DNA of 64,000 bases from CAUZIZ01 sp965219855 (GTDB taxonomy: Bacteria; Acidobacteriota; UBA6911; RPQK01; JAJDTT01). Of this stretch, positions 8,968-18,258 are shown in pieces. The stretch spans positions 434,001 through 498,000 of the forward strand of contig CBDCOR010000022.1 of NCBI GenBank assembly GCA_965219855.1. Direction: 5' to 3'. Each line of letters opens with the position of its first letter. The stretch's first letter is position 1. Below the pieces are notes generated by a model. The model was not told the origin of the DNA. It ran no database searches and was given only the letters and a program-made list of their open reading frames with translations. The position numbers were made by a program, and so were the translations under genes.

Positions 8968-10500
8968 CTAGAATTGGAACTCTACCCATGAGCTCCAACA
9001 GGGCTCTGCAGTCTTACCTGAGACACGAAAACGAAAGGGATTCCAGGCCTTTAGGCTATTCCACAGCTCCCGACTGAATGGACCCAAAAGTTGGTGATTG
9101 CCCCGGATCTCGTAGGTCCCTGCGATGGCGTGATCTCCGGTCCCGATGTCGTACTCGATCAGGTAGGTCGTCTCCATGTCTCCGCGCCAGTCAAAGAGTA
9201 TCGCTCCGGTGTGGATGTCGTAGTCCTGGGTTTGTTTGTTCTGTGGAGACCACACTTGGACGCACTCGGTGGGAGGAGCCGCCGAAAAGACCTGGGCCTC
9301 GCCCTTGAAGATCTGGCTTCGGACCGCTGTCATATCACTCAACCACTGCTTCAGCTCGGTGCCAAGGATTCTTGCCTTTTCAGGCTCCTTCTCAGCAAGG
9401 TTTTGCTGCTCTAGAGGATCCTGACTCAAATCGAGCAGCTGGCAGTCCGAGATGTACTTGTAATTCCCCTTCCGAATCGCTCTGACCCACAGATGTTCCC
9501 GTTCCCTGGTGGTCTGGTTTCCTGCGATCACGGACTCGAAGAACAGCGCCCGATCCTGGTCGATCTGCATCAGGTCCCGGCCCTGGATATGACTGGGGAT
9601 CTCGACCTCCTGTAGTTCGAGGATGGTGGGCAAGATATCGATCTGACTGGCGAGGTAAGAGACCACTTTTCCGCTTGGAACCTTTCCCGGCCAGCTCATG
9701 ATCAGGGGAATACGGATGAACTCCTCATACAGCTTGGCTTGAAGAGAAGTCGAGGCATGACCGATGAAGCCGTGGTCCAGGATCTCCTCGCCGTGATCTG
9801 CCGTGAGCACGATCAACGTCTTGTGCATGAGGTTTCTGCGCTTGAGGATCTCAAGTGCCTGGGCGAAGAGTTGGTCGACCCGGCGGATCTCGGCATCGTA
9901 CAACGCGTCCAGCACGGGACGGTCCGATTCAGTGAAGTGGGTCGATCCCAGAGGTACGATGGCGCCGGTCATTGCCGCCTTGATTCCTGGACTCCGGTAG
10001 AGCTCGGCTCGGGGAGCGGGTAGATCCTCCTCGGCTGGATTGTAGGGCTGATGGATCATCACGTTGTGATACCAGAGGAAGAAAGGCTCGGAATCCGATT
10101 CTCCGGTGTTCTTCTCCAACCAATTGATCAGCTCGTCTCCGTCGCTGGCGCCGAAGTATTGACGTTCGATCTTTCCCAAGCCGAAATTCTGATAGTAGGG
10201 AGCAAACGTAAAGAAGTTCAGATTCGGAACCCGATGACCTCTCTTCACGAAGATCTTGATCAGGGTGGCAGATCCTTGGAACCCATATGGTCACGATTGT
10301 TGATCCCATGGGTTGGAGGATAGAGACCGGTCAGGACGGAGGCCAGTCCTGGTGCGGTCCAGGAGGCGGTGCTGTAGGCGTTTTTGAAAACCGTGCCAGT
10401 CTGGGCCCAGGCATCGATGTTGGGAGTGGTCTTCTTGGTATGGCCGTAGCAACCGAATCGATCGGCTCGACAAGAGTCAATGGTGAAGAGGAGGACATTC
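8968..10500 (-). pseudogene. Sulfatase/alkaline-phosphatase superfamily hydrolase, main 3' part (frameshifted)
   Basis: Bulk of an exported phosphatase/sulfatase-fold hydrolase. The N-terminal metal-binding block is NVLLFTIDSCRADRFG. The position that holds Cys/Ser in formylglycine sulfatases aligns to Thr in TAPGLASVLTG, and the following Arg is Leu, so a sulfatase matured by formylglycine is unlikely. The second metal block is LTADHGEE. The frame shifts by one base near 10260-10270: KDLPP meets a stop, while another frame resumes LIKIFVKRGHRV. The 5' end is separated from the body by the IS21 element at 10501-13080; the missing 20 codons are at 13085-13144. Confidence 0.88.
10496..10500. 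repeat. IS21 target-site duplication, left copy
   Basis: CATTC directly precedes the IS21 left end (TGTCAGGGG). The same five bases follow the right end at 13081-13085. Removing the IS and one copy restores the sulfatase-like reading frame. Confidence 0.85.
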
Positions 10501-10597
10501 TGTGTCAGGGGCCACCCAAAAGCGGCCAGTGAGGGCCACTTCAAAACCGGCCATTTTCAAGAGCCATTGAGGGCCGCATCCGGCGTAGGATGCGCCG

Positions 10598-11987
10598 ATG
10601 GCCAATACATTGAAAATGGAAAAGAAGCAAACGGTTTTGGCGCTCCTGAAGCTGGGCTGGTCGTATCGTCGGATCGAGCGAGAGGTGGGAGTCCGACGAG
10701 AGAGGATTGCCCGCTATGATCCCTCCCGAGATTCAAAACCGGCCAAAGTGGCCCCCGGCTCGGAGGAGCAAAAGCGGCCAAAGCGGCCCCCGGGTCTGCG
10801 CAGCTTCTGTGAGCCCTTTCGGGAGCAGATTGAAAAGAAACTCCAGCAGGGATTGCAGGCCAAGCGGATCTGGCAGGACCTGGTCTTCGAGCAGGGATTC
10901 GGGGGAGCCTACAACTCCGTCAAGCGCTTCTGTGGAAAGCTCAAGGCGGAGAGTCCTCGCGTGTTTGCTCGGGTGGAAACTCCCCCCGGTCGGGACCTGC
11001 AGATCGACTTCGGCAAAGGAGCCCTGACTCGGACCGAATCGGGTCGTTACCGCCGTCCTCATCTGAGGCGGCGTGGAGGTGGTTCGCCTCGATAACCTCA
11101 AGGCCGGGATCACCCGGGCTTGCTTGGTGGACCCCGAGGTCAATGCCGTCTTCAGTGCGCTCGCTCGCCACTACGGCTTCGCCGTGCTGCCCATCCATCC
11201 GGGCGCTCCGAACGAGAACGGAAAAGTCGAAAGAAGCATCGGATATACCGACTCCAGCGCGCTCAAAGCTCGCCGCTTCGAGAGCCTGGATGCGCAGAAT
11301 GAGCATCTGCAGAGTTGGAACGAGCGAATCGCCCGCCAGCGCATCCACGGCACCACCAAGCAGCAGGTCTGGCCCCGCTTTGTCGAAGAACAGAAGCATC
11401 TCCGACCGCTTCCGGATTCCCGCTTCAGTTTCTTCCGCGTGGGCCGTCGAACGGTCTCCACCGATGGCCACATCGAAGTCGACCGAGCGTTCTACTCGGT
11501 GCCCAATCATCTGCTCGGTTGTGAAGTCGCCGTGCACTGGGATGATCGTATCGTCCGCGTCTTCTTTCGTGAGCAACAGGTGGCCCTGCATCCGAAGCAC
11601 CCGCCGGGGAGATTCCGAACCGAAACGAGCCATCTTCCGGAACGCAAACGCTACGCGCACTATCGAACCGAGCATCATCTGCTGAAGCAAGCCCGAGCCG
11701 TGGGTCCAGAGGCGCACCGCTGGGCCGAGCGAGCTCTGGAGGTCCGAGACATGCTCGCCTACCGACTCGTGCAGGGCATGATCTCGCTGACCCGCCGCTA
11801 CCGCGCTTCGGTCGTCGACGAAGCCTGCGGCAAGGCGCTCGCACATGACGCCTTCCGCTACCGGACTCTGGTGGCTTTGTGTAAGCGACTGGACGTGCCG
11901 CAGCGCTCTTTGTTTACCTCCGAGCACGAGTTGATCCGACCGCTGTCCGAGTACCAGATCACCGATCCCACAGGAGAACCAGAATGA
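10598..11987 (+). pseudogene. istA: IS21 IstA transposase with internal deletion and frameshift
   Basis: Transposase subunit of the IS21 element. The first 154 or so codons read as IstA (helix-turn-helix LKLGWSYRRIEREVGVRR, then LQIDFGKGA with the first catalytic Asp) up to GRYRRPHL. The frame then ends at about 11095. The C-terminal part resumes in another frame from about 11073 (VVRLDNLKAG with the second Asp, NENGKVERSIGY with the Glu region) to the TGA at 11985-11987. The segment that normally lies between these two blocks, some 40 residues, is missing. This transposase should be inactive unless complemented. Confidence 0.85.
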
Positions 11988-12757
11988 TCTCATCAGAACT
12001 GGAACGAAAACTTCGTCACCTCCGGCTCTCGGGCCTGGCTCAGGTCTTTGACGTTCGCCTGCAACAAGCCGTCCAGGGAAGGCTCAGCCATCAGGAGTTC
12101 TTTGAGCTGCTGATTGATGACGAGCTGACCCGCCGTCGGGACCGGCTGTTGGAGCGACGTTTGCGCCAGGCCCAGTTTCCGGAACAAAAGCACTTGGAGG
12201 ACTTTAACTTCTCCTTTAACCCCTCCATCAACCGGCAGCAGATCTTCGATCTGGCTACCGGCCGATTCATCCAACAGCGCCGCGGCTGGTTGGTCATCGG
12301 TCAGACCGGAGTCGGCAAGAGCCATCTGATCATCACCGTCGGGATCAAGGCGGTCGAAGCCGGTCACCGGGTGCAGTACAAGTCGGCTTTCGATCTGCTG
12401 GAAGACATCGCCGAAGCCACGGCCACCGGCAGACGCCGATCTTACATTACGGAGATGACCCGGATCCCGCTGCTGATCCTCGAGGATCTGGGACTCCGCA
12501 GAGTGCCGGAGTCGGCGGCAGAAGATCTGTTGGAGATCCTGCACCGCCGATACCAGAAGACCTCGACGATCCTCAGTTCGAATCGACCCCTGGAGGACTG
12601 GGGCGCGATGCTGGGAGGAGATACGGCGGCCACCTCGGCGCTGCTGGACCGCTTCCTGCACACTTCGGAAGTCACCTTCATTCGGGGCAAGAGCTATCGC
12701 CTCTACGAGCGACAGCAACGAGAGAAATCCACCCCGAAGCGAGGGAAAGAGAAATGA
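11984..12757 (+). CDS. istB: IS21 IstB AAA+ ATPase helper
   Basis: 257-residue ATPase that assists IstA in target selection and strand transfer. Walker A is GQTGVGKSH and Walker B LLILEDLG; a sensor-like LSSNRPLEDWG block follows. The ATG overlaps the istA stop (ATGA), giving translational coupling. The frame is intact although its partner istA is broken, so it may persist by chance or act on related elements. Confidence 0.93.
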   Translation: MISSELERKLRHLRLSGLAQVFDVRLQQAVQGRLSHQEFFELLIDDELTRRRDRLLERRLRQAQFPEQKHLEDFNFSFNPSINRQQIFDLATGRFIQQRRGWLVIGQTGVGKSHLIITVGIKAVEAGHRVQYKSAFDLLEDIAEATATGRRRSYITEMTRIPLLILEDLGLRRVPESAAEDLLEILHRRYQKTSTILSSNRPLEDWGAMLGGDTAATSALLDRFLHTSEVTFIRGKSYRLYERQQREKSTPKRGKEK

Positions 12758-13080
12758 CACCTGCGAGGCGAGTGCTGTGAGTGCGGGCTTGTCCCCTACT
12801 CGCAGACCCTGGGACTCAGCCCCAGGCTTCGTAGATTGCCCGCTCCGAGGGAGGGGTCAGGACAGGGTGGGGCAGAGCTCATTGCTTGAGGGGCCTCTGA
12901 GCGAATGTTTTTTGAAAAAAGGAAGCCAGGAAGAAGCCGTGTCGTTGAAACCAAGCAGAGACCATGGAAGCCAGGCTTCTCGAGTTTCCCCCCAACACCC
13001 CCGGAAAGCCGTGGAAATACTGAATCACTGGCCGGTTTTGACCCGGCCCCGCCTGGCCGCTTTTGAAGTGGCCCCCGACA

Positions 13081-13144
13081 CATTCTGTGCGAATCCGGGA
13101 GCGGTGAGCCAAAGCAGCAGCAACGGCGAAATAAGATGCTTCAT
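13081..13144 (-). pseudogene. Sulfatase-like hydrolase, 5' fragment with signal peptide
   Basis: Starting at ATG 13144 the minus strand reads MKHLISPLLL, LWLTAPGFAQ and reaches the CATTC duplication. Deleting the IS21 element (10501-13080) and one CATTC continues this frame into NVLLFTIDSC at 10500. This is a classic cleavable signal peptide directly followed by the mature hydrolase, so it is the original 5' end. It overlaps no coding part of the neighbouring methyltransferase if that gene starts at 13190. Confidence 0.85.
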
Positions 13145-13189
13145 CTCTGGTACTGGCCCCGAAATGCGAAATCCAGGCTAGATGATAAC

Positions 13190-13966
13190 ATGGAGCCCTT
13201 GGCGGAAAGGGTTGGTTTCTACTTCACAGTCTACGAGCGATTTCCGGAGTTTCTGAAGCGAAGAATCAATCCTCTTGAGTACTCGATTCGCAGCTTCGTC
13301 GAGTCGGCCTCCAGAGGGCCGGCGCGCTCGGTGGTCCTGGACGCGGGTTCAGGAGAGAGTCGCTTCGCCGCGAGCTTTCAGAGCCACCTCTACGTCGCGC
13401 TGGACTTGGGTGTCGGGGATCCAGCCTGGGACTATTCGAAAGTGGGGTTGCTGGGCGATCTTTCGGCCATCCCCCTAGCTTCAGAAACCGTAGACATCGT
13501 GTTGAACATTCAAGTGCTCGAGCACGTCGTGTCTCCTTCCAGGGTTCTGGGCGAGATCCACCGCGTTCTGAAACCCGGAGCAACCCTGTATCTGACCGCC
13601 CCCCAGGGCTGGCCTGAGCATCAGTCCCCTCATGACTATTTCCGCTTTACCCGGGATGCCCTTCGGCTGCTCTTCGTAGAAGCGGGTTTCCGCGATCCAA
13701 TAATCGAGCCCCAGGGCGGGTATTTTCATTATCTGGGGCATCGGCTGACTTACATCCCGAAGGTGCTCTTCACCGGTCGGTCGGGGCTGCTTCGGGTGCT
13801 GCTCTTCCCCCTTGAAGTTTTGAGTCTGGGGATGTTTTGTTTCTGCCTACCCCTGGTCTGCTACTACCTTGACCGGCTGGATTCGAAACGAGAGTTTACA
13901 CTCGGCTATCAGTGCATGGCTGTGAAGGGCACCGTGCCTCCTTCCGAAGTTTTGCAACCAGAGTGA
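13190..13966 (+). CDS. Class I SAM-dependent methyltransferase (Methyltransf_11 type)
   Basis: Transfers a methyl group from S-adenosylmethionine to an unidentified small acceptor. The SAM-binding glycine motif is VVLDAGSGES, followed by the acidic VALDLG, and the post-II block is VDIVLNIQVLEHV. Later GEIHRVLKPGATLYLTAPQ is typical of type 11 enzymes. A hydrophobic stretch in the C-terminal third (VLLFPLEVLSLGMFCFCLPL) may anchor it to the membrane, as in some cell-envelope glycan methyltransferases. The ATG at 13190 starts the conserved part; an in-frame ATG at 13136 would overlap the divergent sulfatase start. Confidence 0.85.
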   Translation: MEPLAERVGFYFTVYERFPEFLKRRINPLEYSIRSFVESASRGPARSVVLDAGSGESRFAASFQSHLYVALDLGVGDPAWDYSKVGLLGDLSAIPLASETVDIVLNIQVLEHVVSPSRVLGEIHRVLKPGATLYLTAPQGWPEHQSPHDYFRFTRDALRLLFVEAGFRDPIIEPQGGYFHYLGHRLTYIPKVLFTGRSGLLRVLLFPLEVLSLGMFCFCLPLVCYYLDRLDSKREFTLGYQCMAVKGTVPPSEVLQPE

Positions 13967-13999
13967 GGTTTCGGTACTCTTAAGTGGGTATACGAAAGG

Positions 14000-14354
14000 G
14001 GGGGCGACTGGCTTCGACGGAAGTAGTTGATACGGTAGATGCATGTCGAGGTGCCACCACCTCGTAAAAAAGTGGCAAAAAACAATAAGTGCCAACGAAC
14101 CGTTAGCGCTAGCTGCGTAAAAGCGTGGCCGCCCAGGCTGTCCAGCCCGCGGGGTAGTCGGGGCGTCACTTTAGCGGGCTTTTCGATTCTTTTCCCTTCC
14201 CTCGGAGAAGCATTGAGAACCTGATGAGGGACGTTCGGTAGTTGCGTTTGCCAGTTCCAGTTTTCTACCGGGCAGATTTTTGAAACTGGACAAGCATGTA
14301 GATTCTGCTGTTGAAGGCTTTCGGACGTGGGTTCGATTCCCACCGCCTCCACCA
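14000..14354 (+). ncRNA. ssrA: tmRNA (ssrA), 355 nt
   Basis: Rescues stalled ribosomes and tags nascent proteins. The 5' end GGGGGCGACTGGCTTCGACG and the 3' end CCGCCTCCACCA pair to form the tRNA-like acceptor stem. The T-arm GTGGG-TTCGATT-CCCAC is complete. The tag frame is GCC AAC GAA CCG TTA GCG CTA GCT GCG TAA at 14091-14120, giving ANEPLALAA after the tRNA-borne alanine. It follows AATAAGT, matching the usual resume context. The 3' end serves as the left border of integrative element A. Confidence 0.95.
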
Positions 14355-14384
14355 TTCTTCAAAACACAACTCGTCTCTCCGGGG
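14346..14384 (+). repeat. Left-end direct repeat / attachment-like site, copy A
   Basis: CCTCCACCATTCTTCAAAAC and the following ACAACTCGTCTCTCCGGGG match 20031-20069 at 37 of 39 positions. The first nine bases are the ssrA 3' end including CCA. This is the left border shared by elements A and B. Confidence 0.75.
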
Positions 14385-14399
14385 TGATTCCCCGGAGAG
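14375..14399 (+). terminator. Hairpin downstream of ssrA
   Basis: CTCTCCGGGG, loop TGATT, CCCCGGAGAG forms a perfect 10-bp stem 20 bases after the tmRNA end. A U-rich stretch follows only about 15-25 bases later, so it is a terminator candidate rather than a canonical one. The equivalent position in element B keeps a shorter hairpin. Confidence 0.4.
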
Positions 14400-14732
14400 G
14401 CGTGCGTCCCATAACCTTTTATTTTTAAAGGGTTTGGGACTCTTCTACATCCTTCCAGCCTGATTCTTCCCCGGTCGGATTCGTCCTGTTTTCCGGCCAC
14501 TTATTCTCTGTTTGCTCCGTATTCTCCGATCTTACCGGACCTAGTCCGAAAGTCGTCCGAATGTACTAATCCATTCTATATCAATAGCTTGAGGCAGAAA
14601 TGCCATTTTCGGGAGTTGTGGAACAAATCGGGTTCAGCACCCGAGTTTTCGAACCGCTCGTCCGACACTTTTCGAAGTCCTCCGGTAAGTATCTAGAGAC
14701 AGGGGCCGGGAATGACGCCCGGCCCGTAGCGT

Positions 14733-14868
14733 CAGAAACCAGACAACGGACTGGCAGCGGAAGCTGAGGCGGTTGTGGGTGTCGGCGACAACCGCCTCTA
14801 TGCCCCTTCGGCGAGGTTTCGCGGCATCCCCACCGGCCTAACCGGTCACGACCAAACCGGAGGTCAAG
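14733..14868 (+). promoter_or_regulatory. Leader RNA motif copy A with two exclusive stems
   Basis: ACAAC (14743-14747) can pair with GTTGT (14772-14776), enclosing CAGC-GGAA-GCTG with a GNRA tetraloop. The same GTTGT also belongs to GGCGGTTGT (14768-14776), which pairs perfectly with ACAACCGCC (14788-14796). The two folds exclude each other. Further down ACCGG-CCTAA-CCGGT and a GGAGGTC ribosome site lead to ATG 14869. Copies are at 20425 and 28283. Confidence 0.55.
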
Positions 14869-15117
14869 ATGTGGAGTGCCGATTTTAAGCTGGGAACCAC
14901 CGGTCCCGACCTGCATGAAGCAATAGTCCACCCGGAGTCCGAACTTCTTTCCTCGAAAGCGAGACTGGAATCGATTGCCTCGATCCTGGCCTTGGCCGTG
15001 CTCCGTCGGAGAATCCGCACGACCCAACCTTCCCGCGATCGGGAGAAGGGCGAAGAAATTCAGAGAAAGATCGGAGAAGGACTTGATTCGTGTGGCGAAC
15101 AGAGCGTTCATGCGTGA
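14869..15117 (+). CDS. Small conserved element protein (82 aa)
   Basis: Unknown function. It begins MWSADFKLG and carries a hydrophobic helix-like block RLESIASILALAVLRRR. The equivalent gene of element B (20556-20753) begins MWNAEFKPG and has NLEAIAAILAVGVLRWR at the same place, so the frame is conserved despite a divergent middle. GGAGGTC lies 8 bases before the ATG. It sits between the leader motif and DUF2924 in both elements. Confidence 0.6.
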   Translation: MWSADFKLGTTGPDLHEAIVHPESELLSSKARLESIASILALAVLRRRIRTTQPSRDREKGEEIQRKIGEGLDSCGEQSVHA

Positions 15118-15152
15118 CAAACGCGTCCAGGACGGGAATTTGGGAGTCGCCC

Positions 15153-15677
15153 ATGAGTGAGTCAGACAAGCAATTCCACAAGCGAAACCCCACCGCCAGG
15201 TCTCGCCGTTCCGTACTGCGGCAGCTGGCAACGCTCAACACGATGACGCTGGAGCAGCTGCGGGAAAAGTGGCTCGACCTCTATGGCAGCGCCCCCCCTC
15301 CGTATAAGAGACAGTTTCTGATCAAGCGCCTGGCCTATCGCATCCAGGAGCTCTTCTACGGCGGTCTGTCCGAAACCGCCAAGGCGCGGTTGAAGCAAGT
15401 CGCCCAGGAGGACTCCGTGGCCCGCGTGGACGCTAGGGTATCCAAGAATCCCGAGGGCAAAGCAGACATCCTGCCGGGCACCCGGTTCGTGAGGATCTGG
15501 AAGGACCGCCGCTATGAGGTCCTCGCCCACCAGAACGGCTTCGAGTACGACGGACGGATCTTTCGGTCGCTGAGCGCCGTGGCTCGGGAGATTACCGGCA
15601 CCCGCTGGAACGGCAGGCTCTTCTTCGGGCTGAAGAAGAGCAGCGGAAAGAACAACCGAGGTGGTCAGCATGCTTGA
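15153..15677 (+). CDS. DUF2924 family protein (element A)
   Basis: About 174 residues of the DUF2924 family, which regularly accompanies large serine recombinases in phages and integrative elements; its biochemical role is unknown. Recognisable blocks are MTLEQLREKWLDLYG, KRQFLIKRLAYRIQELFYGGL, ILPGTRFVRIWKDRRYEVLA and AREITGTRWNGRLFFGLK. The start is set at ATG 15153 (MSESDKQ), where the three copies in this window become alignable. Its stop overlaps the recombinase start (ATGCTTGA), so the pair is probably translated together. Confidence 0.85.
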   Translation: MSESDKQFHKRNPTARSRRSVLRQLATLNTMTLEQLREKWLDLYGSAPPPYKRQFLIKRLAYRIQELFYGGLSETAKARLKQVAQEDSVARVDARVSKNPEGKADILPGTRFVRIWKDRRYEVLAHQNGFEYDGRIFRSLSAVAREITGTRWNGRLFFGLKKSSGKNNRGGQHA

Positions 15678-17256
15678 GACCGGCCAAAGGAACTCCACGG
15701 AGAAGAAGCTCATCAGGTGCGCCATCTACACCCGCAAGAGTCACGAGGAAGGGCTGGAGCAGGAGTTCAACTCGCTGGATGCCCAACGAGAAGCAGCCGA
15801 GGCCTATATCGAAAGCCAACGCATGCAGGGATGGCAAACTCTGCCCGACCGCTACGACGACGGGGGACTCTCGGGCGGCACCATGGAGCGCCCCGGATTG
15901 CAGCGTCTTCTGGCCGATGTGGATGCCGGCAAAGTGGACGTGATCGTGGTGTACAAGATCGACCGCCTCTCGCGATCGTTGCTGGACTTCATGAAGATGA
16001 TCGAGCGGTTCAACCAAAGGGGAGTCAGCTTCGTCTCGGTCACCCAACACTTCAATACCACCGACCCGACTGGACGCATGTTCTTGGGCATTCTGATCAC
16101 CTTTGCCCAGTATGAGCGGGAGGTCATTGCCGAACGCATCCGGGACAAAGTGGCGGCGACGAAACGGCGGGGCAAGTACTGCGGGGGCCCGGCCATCCTG
16201 GGATACGACGTGGATCGGGAGCAAAAGAAACTGCTCGTCAATGCGGAGGAAGCACCGCTAGTGAAACACATCTTCCGACGATTCACCCAACTGGCCTCGG
16301 GCAGAAAGGTGGCGGCAGAACTCAATGAACAGGGCTACCACACCAAGTCCTGGACCACGAAGAAAGGAAAACGGCGGGAAGGCCGGCCATGGAACACCGG
16401 CCACCTTTACCGATTGCTGGGCAACCGAACCTACATAGGCGACGTGGTCCACAAGGGGAAGAGCTATCCCGGAGAGCATGAGGCCATTGTCTCCAAGCCG
16501 TTGTGGGAGAAGGTCCAGGGGATTCTCTCGGAGAACACCCGGGCCAAACAAACGAAGACCAAGACGAAAAACATCTCTCCGCTCCAGGGGGTGGTTCGCT
16601 GCGGCCACTGTGACGGTGCGATGGGCTTGACCTACACGCAGAAAGGGCCGCGGCGCTACACCTACTATCACTGCGCGAAGGACGCCAAACGAGCGGTCAG
16701 CTGCTGCCGGCTCAAGCGTGTCCCGGCCGGAGACATCGAAAAGGTCGTGCTGGAACAACTGAGCGCTGTTTTTCGGACTCCCACGTTGGTGTCCCAGACG
16801 TACTTTGCGGCCAAGGGGCTCGAAGAGGCCGAGCAGGAACGACTGCTAAAGCAGAAAGAGCAACTGGAAAACGATCTCCTGAAGGTCCGCGAGCGAGCGC
16901 TCGCGGAGGTATCGCCTGACGGCAATGGCTCGGACCCCGGACCGACATTGGTCGGGCTCAACCGGGAGGCGGTGACCCTAAGTCGCCAGCTGGTGGATGT
17001 CTCGTCCAAGGCCCAAGCGTTCGAGGCAGACCCCGTGACGGAGCGGGAAGTCGCGGAGGCCTTCCAAAGCGTGGCCACCTTTTGGGAAGACCTGTTTCCA
17101 CTGGAACGCAACCGGCTAGTGCGGCTGTTGGTCGAGAAAGTGGAAATCAGGGAAACCGGCATCGACATGGAATTGAAAACCCAGGGCCTGACCCATCTCA
17201 TCATCGAGCTGAACGGACTGACAGTTGACGCCAAGGAACGGAGCCAGGGTCGATGA
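15670..17256 (+). CDS. Large serine recombinase (element A integrase)
   Basis: Site-specific recombinase that would integrate and excise element A, probably at ssrA. The 528-residue protein has the resolvase domain with catalytic S24 (YTRKSHEEG), the arginine block DRLSRSLLDF, then the recombinase domain (GGPAILGYDVD) and a zinc ribbon (RCGHCDG, YYHCAKDAKRAVSCC), followed by a coiled-coil region (residues about 380-440). Start at ATG 15670 overlaps the DUF2924 stop. The frame is intact, unlike its relative in element B. Confidence 0.94.
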   Translation: MLETGQRNSTEKKLIRCAIYTRKSHEEGLEQEFNSLDAQREAAEAYIESQRMQGWQTLPDRYDDGGLSGGTMERPGLQRLLADVDAGKVDVIVVYKIDRLSRSLLDFMKMIERFNQRGVSFVSVTQHFNTTDPTGRMFLGILITFAQYEREVIAERIRDKVAATKRRGKYCGGPAILGYDVDREQKKLLVNAEEAPLVKHIFRRFTQLASGRKVAAELNEQGYHTKSWTTKKGKRREGRPWNTGHLYRLLGNRTYIGDVVHKGKSYPGEHEAIVSKPLWEKVQGILSENTRAKQTKTKTKNISPLQGVVRCGHCDGAMGLTYTQKGPRRYTYYHCAKDAKRAVSCCRLKRVPAGDIEKVVLEQLSAVFRTPTLVSQTYFAAKGLEEAEQERLLKQKEQLENDLLKVRERALAEVSPDGNGSDPGPTLVGLNREAVTLSRQLVDVSSKAQAFEADPVTEREVAEAFQSVATFWEDLFPLERNRLVRLLVEKVEIRETGIDMELKTQGLTHLIIELNGLTVDAKERSQGR

Positions 17257-17674
17257 ATCGACAAACGACCCTCACCATGACCGAGACCGTCAATCTGCAG
17301 ATCCATATTCCGATGCGCATCCGGCGGATGCAGGGGCGGAAGATGATCCTGGCTTCCCAGGCGCTGGATGGCGATGTTCCCCTAGCCCGGCGGAAGTCCA
17401 GACGGCCATCGTTCAGGCCCTGTGCCGAGCATTTTCCTGGGCGCAAGCGATTGAGAGTGGGGAGTTTCATTCCGTCGCGGATCTGGCCAGGAGTCTGGCT
17501 GTAGACAACTCCTATGTGGTGCGCATTCTGAAGTTGACCACCCTGGCCCCGGAAATCACCGAAGCGATCCTCAACGGCGAGGAGCCGGCCGGCCTGTCGC
17601 TGGCCAAACTGACCCAGACTTTCCCCGTGGACTGGGGGCAACAGCGAGCCCTGTTCGGGTTCACCTCGGACTGA
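17253..17674 (+). pseudogene. HTH protein of element A, frameshifted
   Basis: Paralogue of 22932-23354. From ATG 17253 it reads MNRQTTLTMTETVNLQIHIP, RRMQGRKMILASQALDGDVP and then loses one base near 17385 relative to the B copy. The C-terminal part, with the helix-turn-helix-like VADLARSLAVDNSYVVRILKL and the tail GLSLAKLTQTFPVDWGQQR, lies in the next frame and stops at 17674. The following bases to 17777 encode a tail (ready blocks EKDVRPIAGVPHWNRQRRMW) that belongs to another HTH gene type such as the one at 18630. Confidence 0.75.
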
Positions 17675-17802
17675 ACCCATCCCGCGAGAAAAGGACGTCC
17701 GCCCCATCGCCGGCGTTCCGCACTGGAACCGGCAGCGCAGGATGTGGGCGCGGCTGGTTGCACGGCGGCTGAAGTAGTGGCAAGTCTCCCTCGGGCCACA
17801 TT

Positions 17803-18243
17803 TCACCCTGTCCTTCCAGCGGTTTGTTTTAGTTGTTTGTAGAGCTTCTTCAACTCTGGAAGTCGCTGTGGATCGGTTCGTTGTTCTGGGTATGCCCTTT
17901 CGATGAAGATATTCTCGTACCAGTCGATGATCGCATCGTGGTAGAAACGGGTGAACCGCTTTCGTGGGACGAGGTCTTCGTTAACCAGAAAGGACATATA
18001 CTCCAGCGTGTTGAAAAAGCCCGAGCGCCAGTGCCGCTCAGCGTCATTGCCACCTGTTGAGGTCTCAGTGTAGTAGCGATCTTCGAGTGTATGCAGTGCC
18101 CTGAAGGTCGCATCGAACACCTGAAATTGGGTAGCCTTACGGCTTTCCTTCAGTTGCCAACCGGCAAAGAAGGCAGCGGCACTCGCAGCGATCACGCTTA
18201 CGTATGGTAACGCCCGGATTACGATTGTGGAGACTTCACACAT
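17803..18243 (-). CDS. Membrane-anchored hypothetical protein
   Basis: 146 residues, not assigned. One N-terminal membrane helix (YVSVIAASAAAFFAGWQ) is followed by a soluble helical domain: FDATFRALHTLEDRYY, FNTLEYMSFLVNEDLV and FYHDAIIDWYENIF. The layout resembles DUF4760-type proteins, but the match is only by eye. It is the only complete cargo gene of element A on the minus strand. The C-terminus lies 25 bases from the convergent HTH remnant. Confidence 0.65.
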   Translation of the reverse strand: MCEVSTIVIRALPYVSVIAASAAAFFAGWQLKESRKATQFQVFDATFRALHTLEDRYYTETSTGGNDAERHWRSGFFNTLEYMSFLVNEDLVPRKRFTRFYHDAIIDWYENIFIERAYPEQRTDPQRLPELKKLYKQLKQTAGRTG

Positions 18244-18258
18244 CCTTCGTCGATCGCT

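Larger units (their letters stand above)
10501..13080 (+). mobile_element. IS21-family element, copy I (2580 bp), istA damaged
   Basis: Begins TGTCAGGGGCCAC and ends GTGGCCCCCGACA, with further internal end repeats built on AAAAGCGGCCA and AAAACCGGCCA near both ends, as usual for IS21 transposase binding sites. Flanked by CATTC on both sides. Holds an istA remnant and intact istB. Bases 12758-13080 are the non-coding right end with these repeats; no other gene is supported there. The element interrupts the sulfatase-like gene. Confidence 0.93.

Noticed and set aside
13985..13999. A confident ssrA promoter (TATACG at 13989-13994)
   Set aside because: The -10-like box is at the right distance from the 5' end, but no -35 box could be matched, so it is not listed as a feature.
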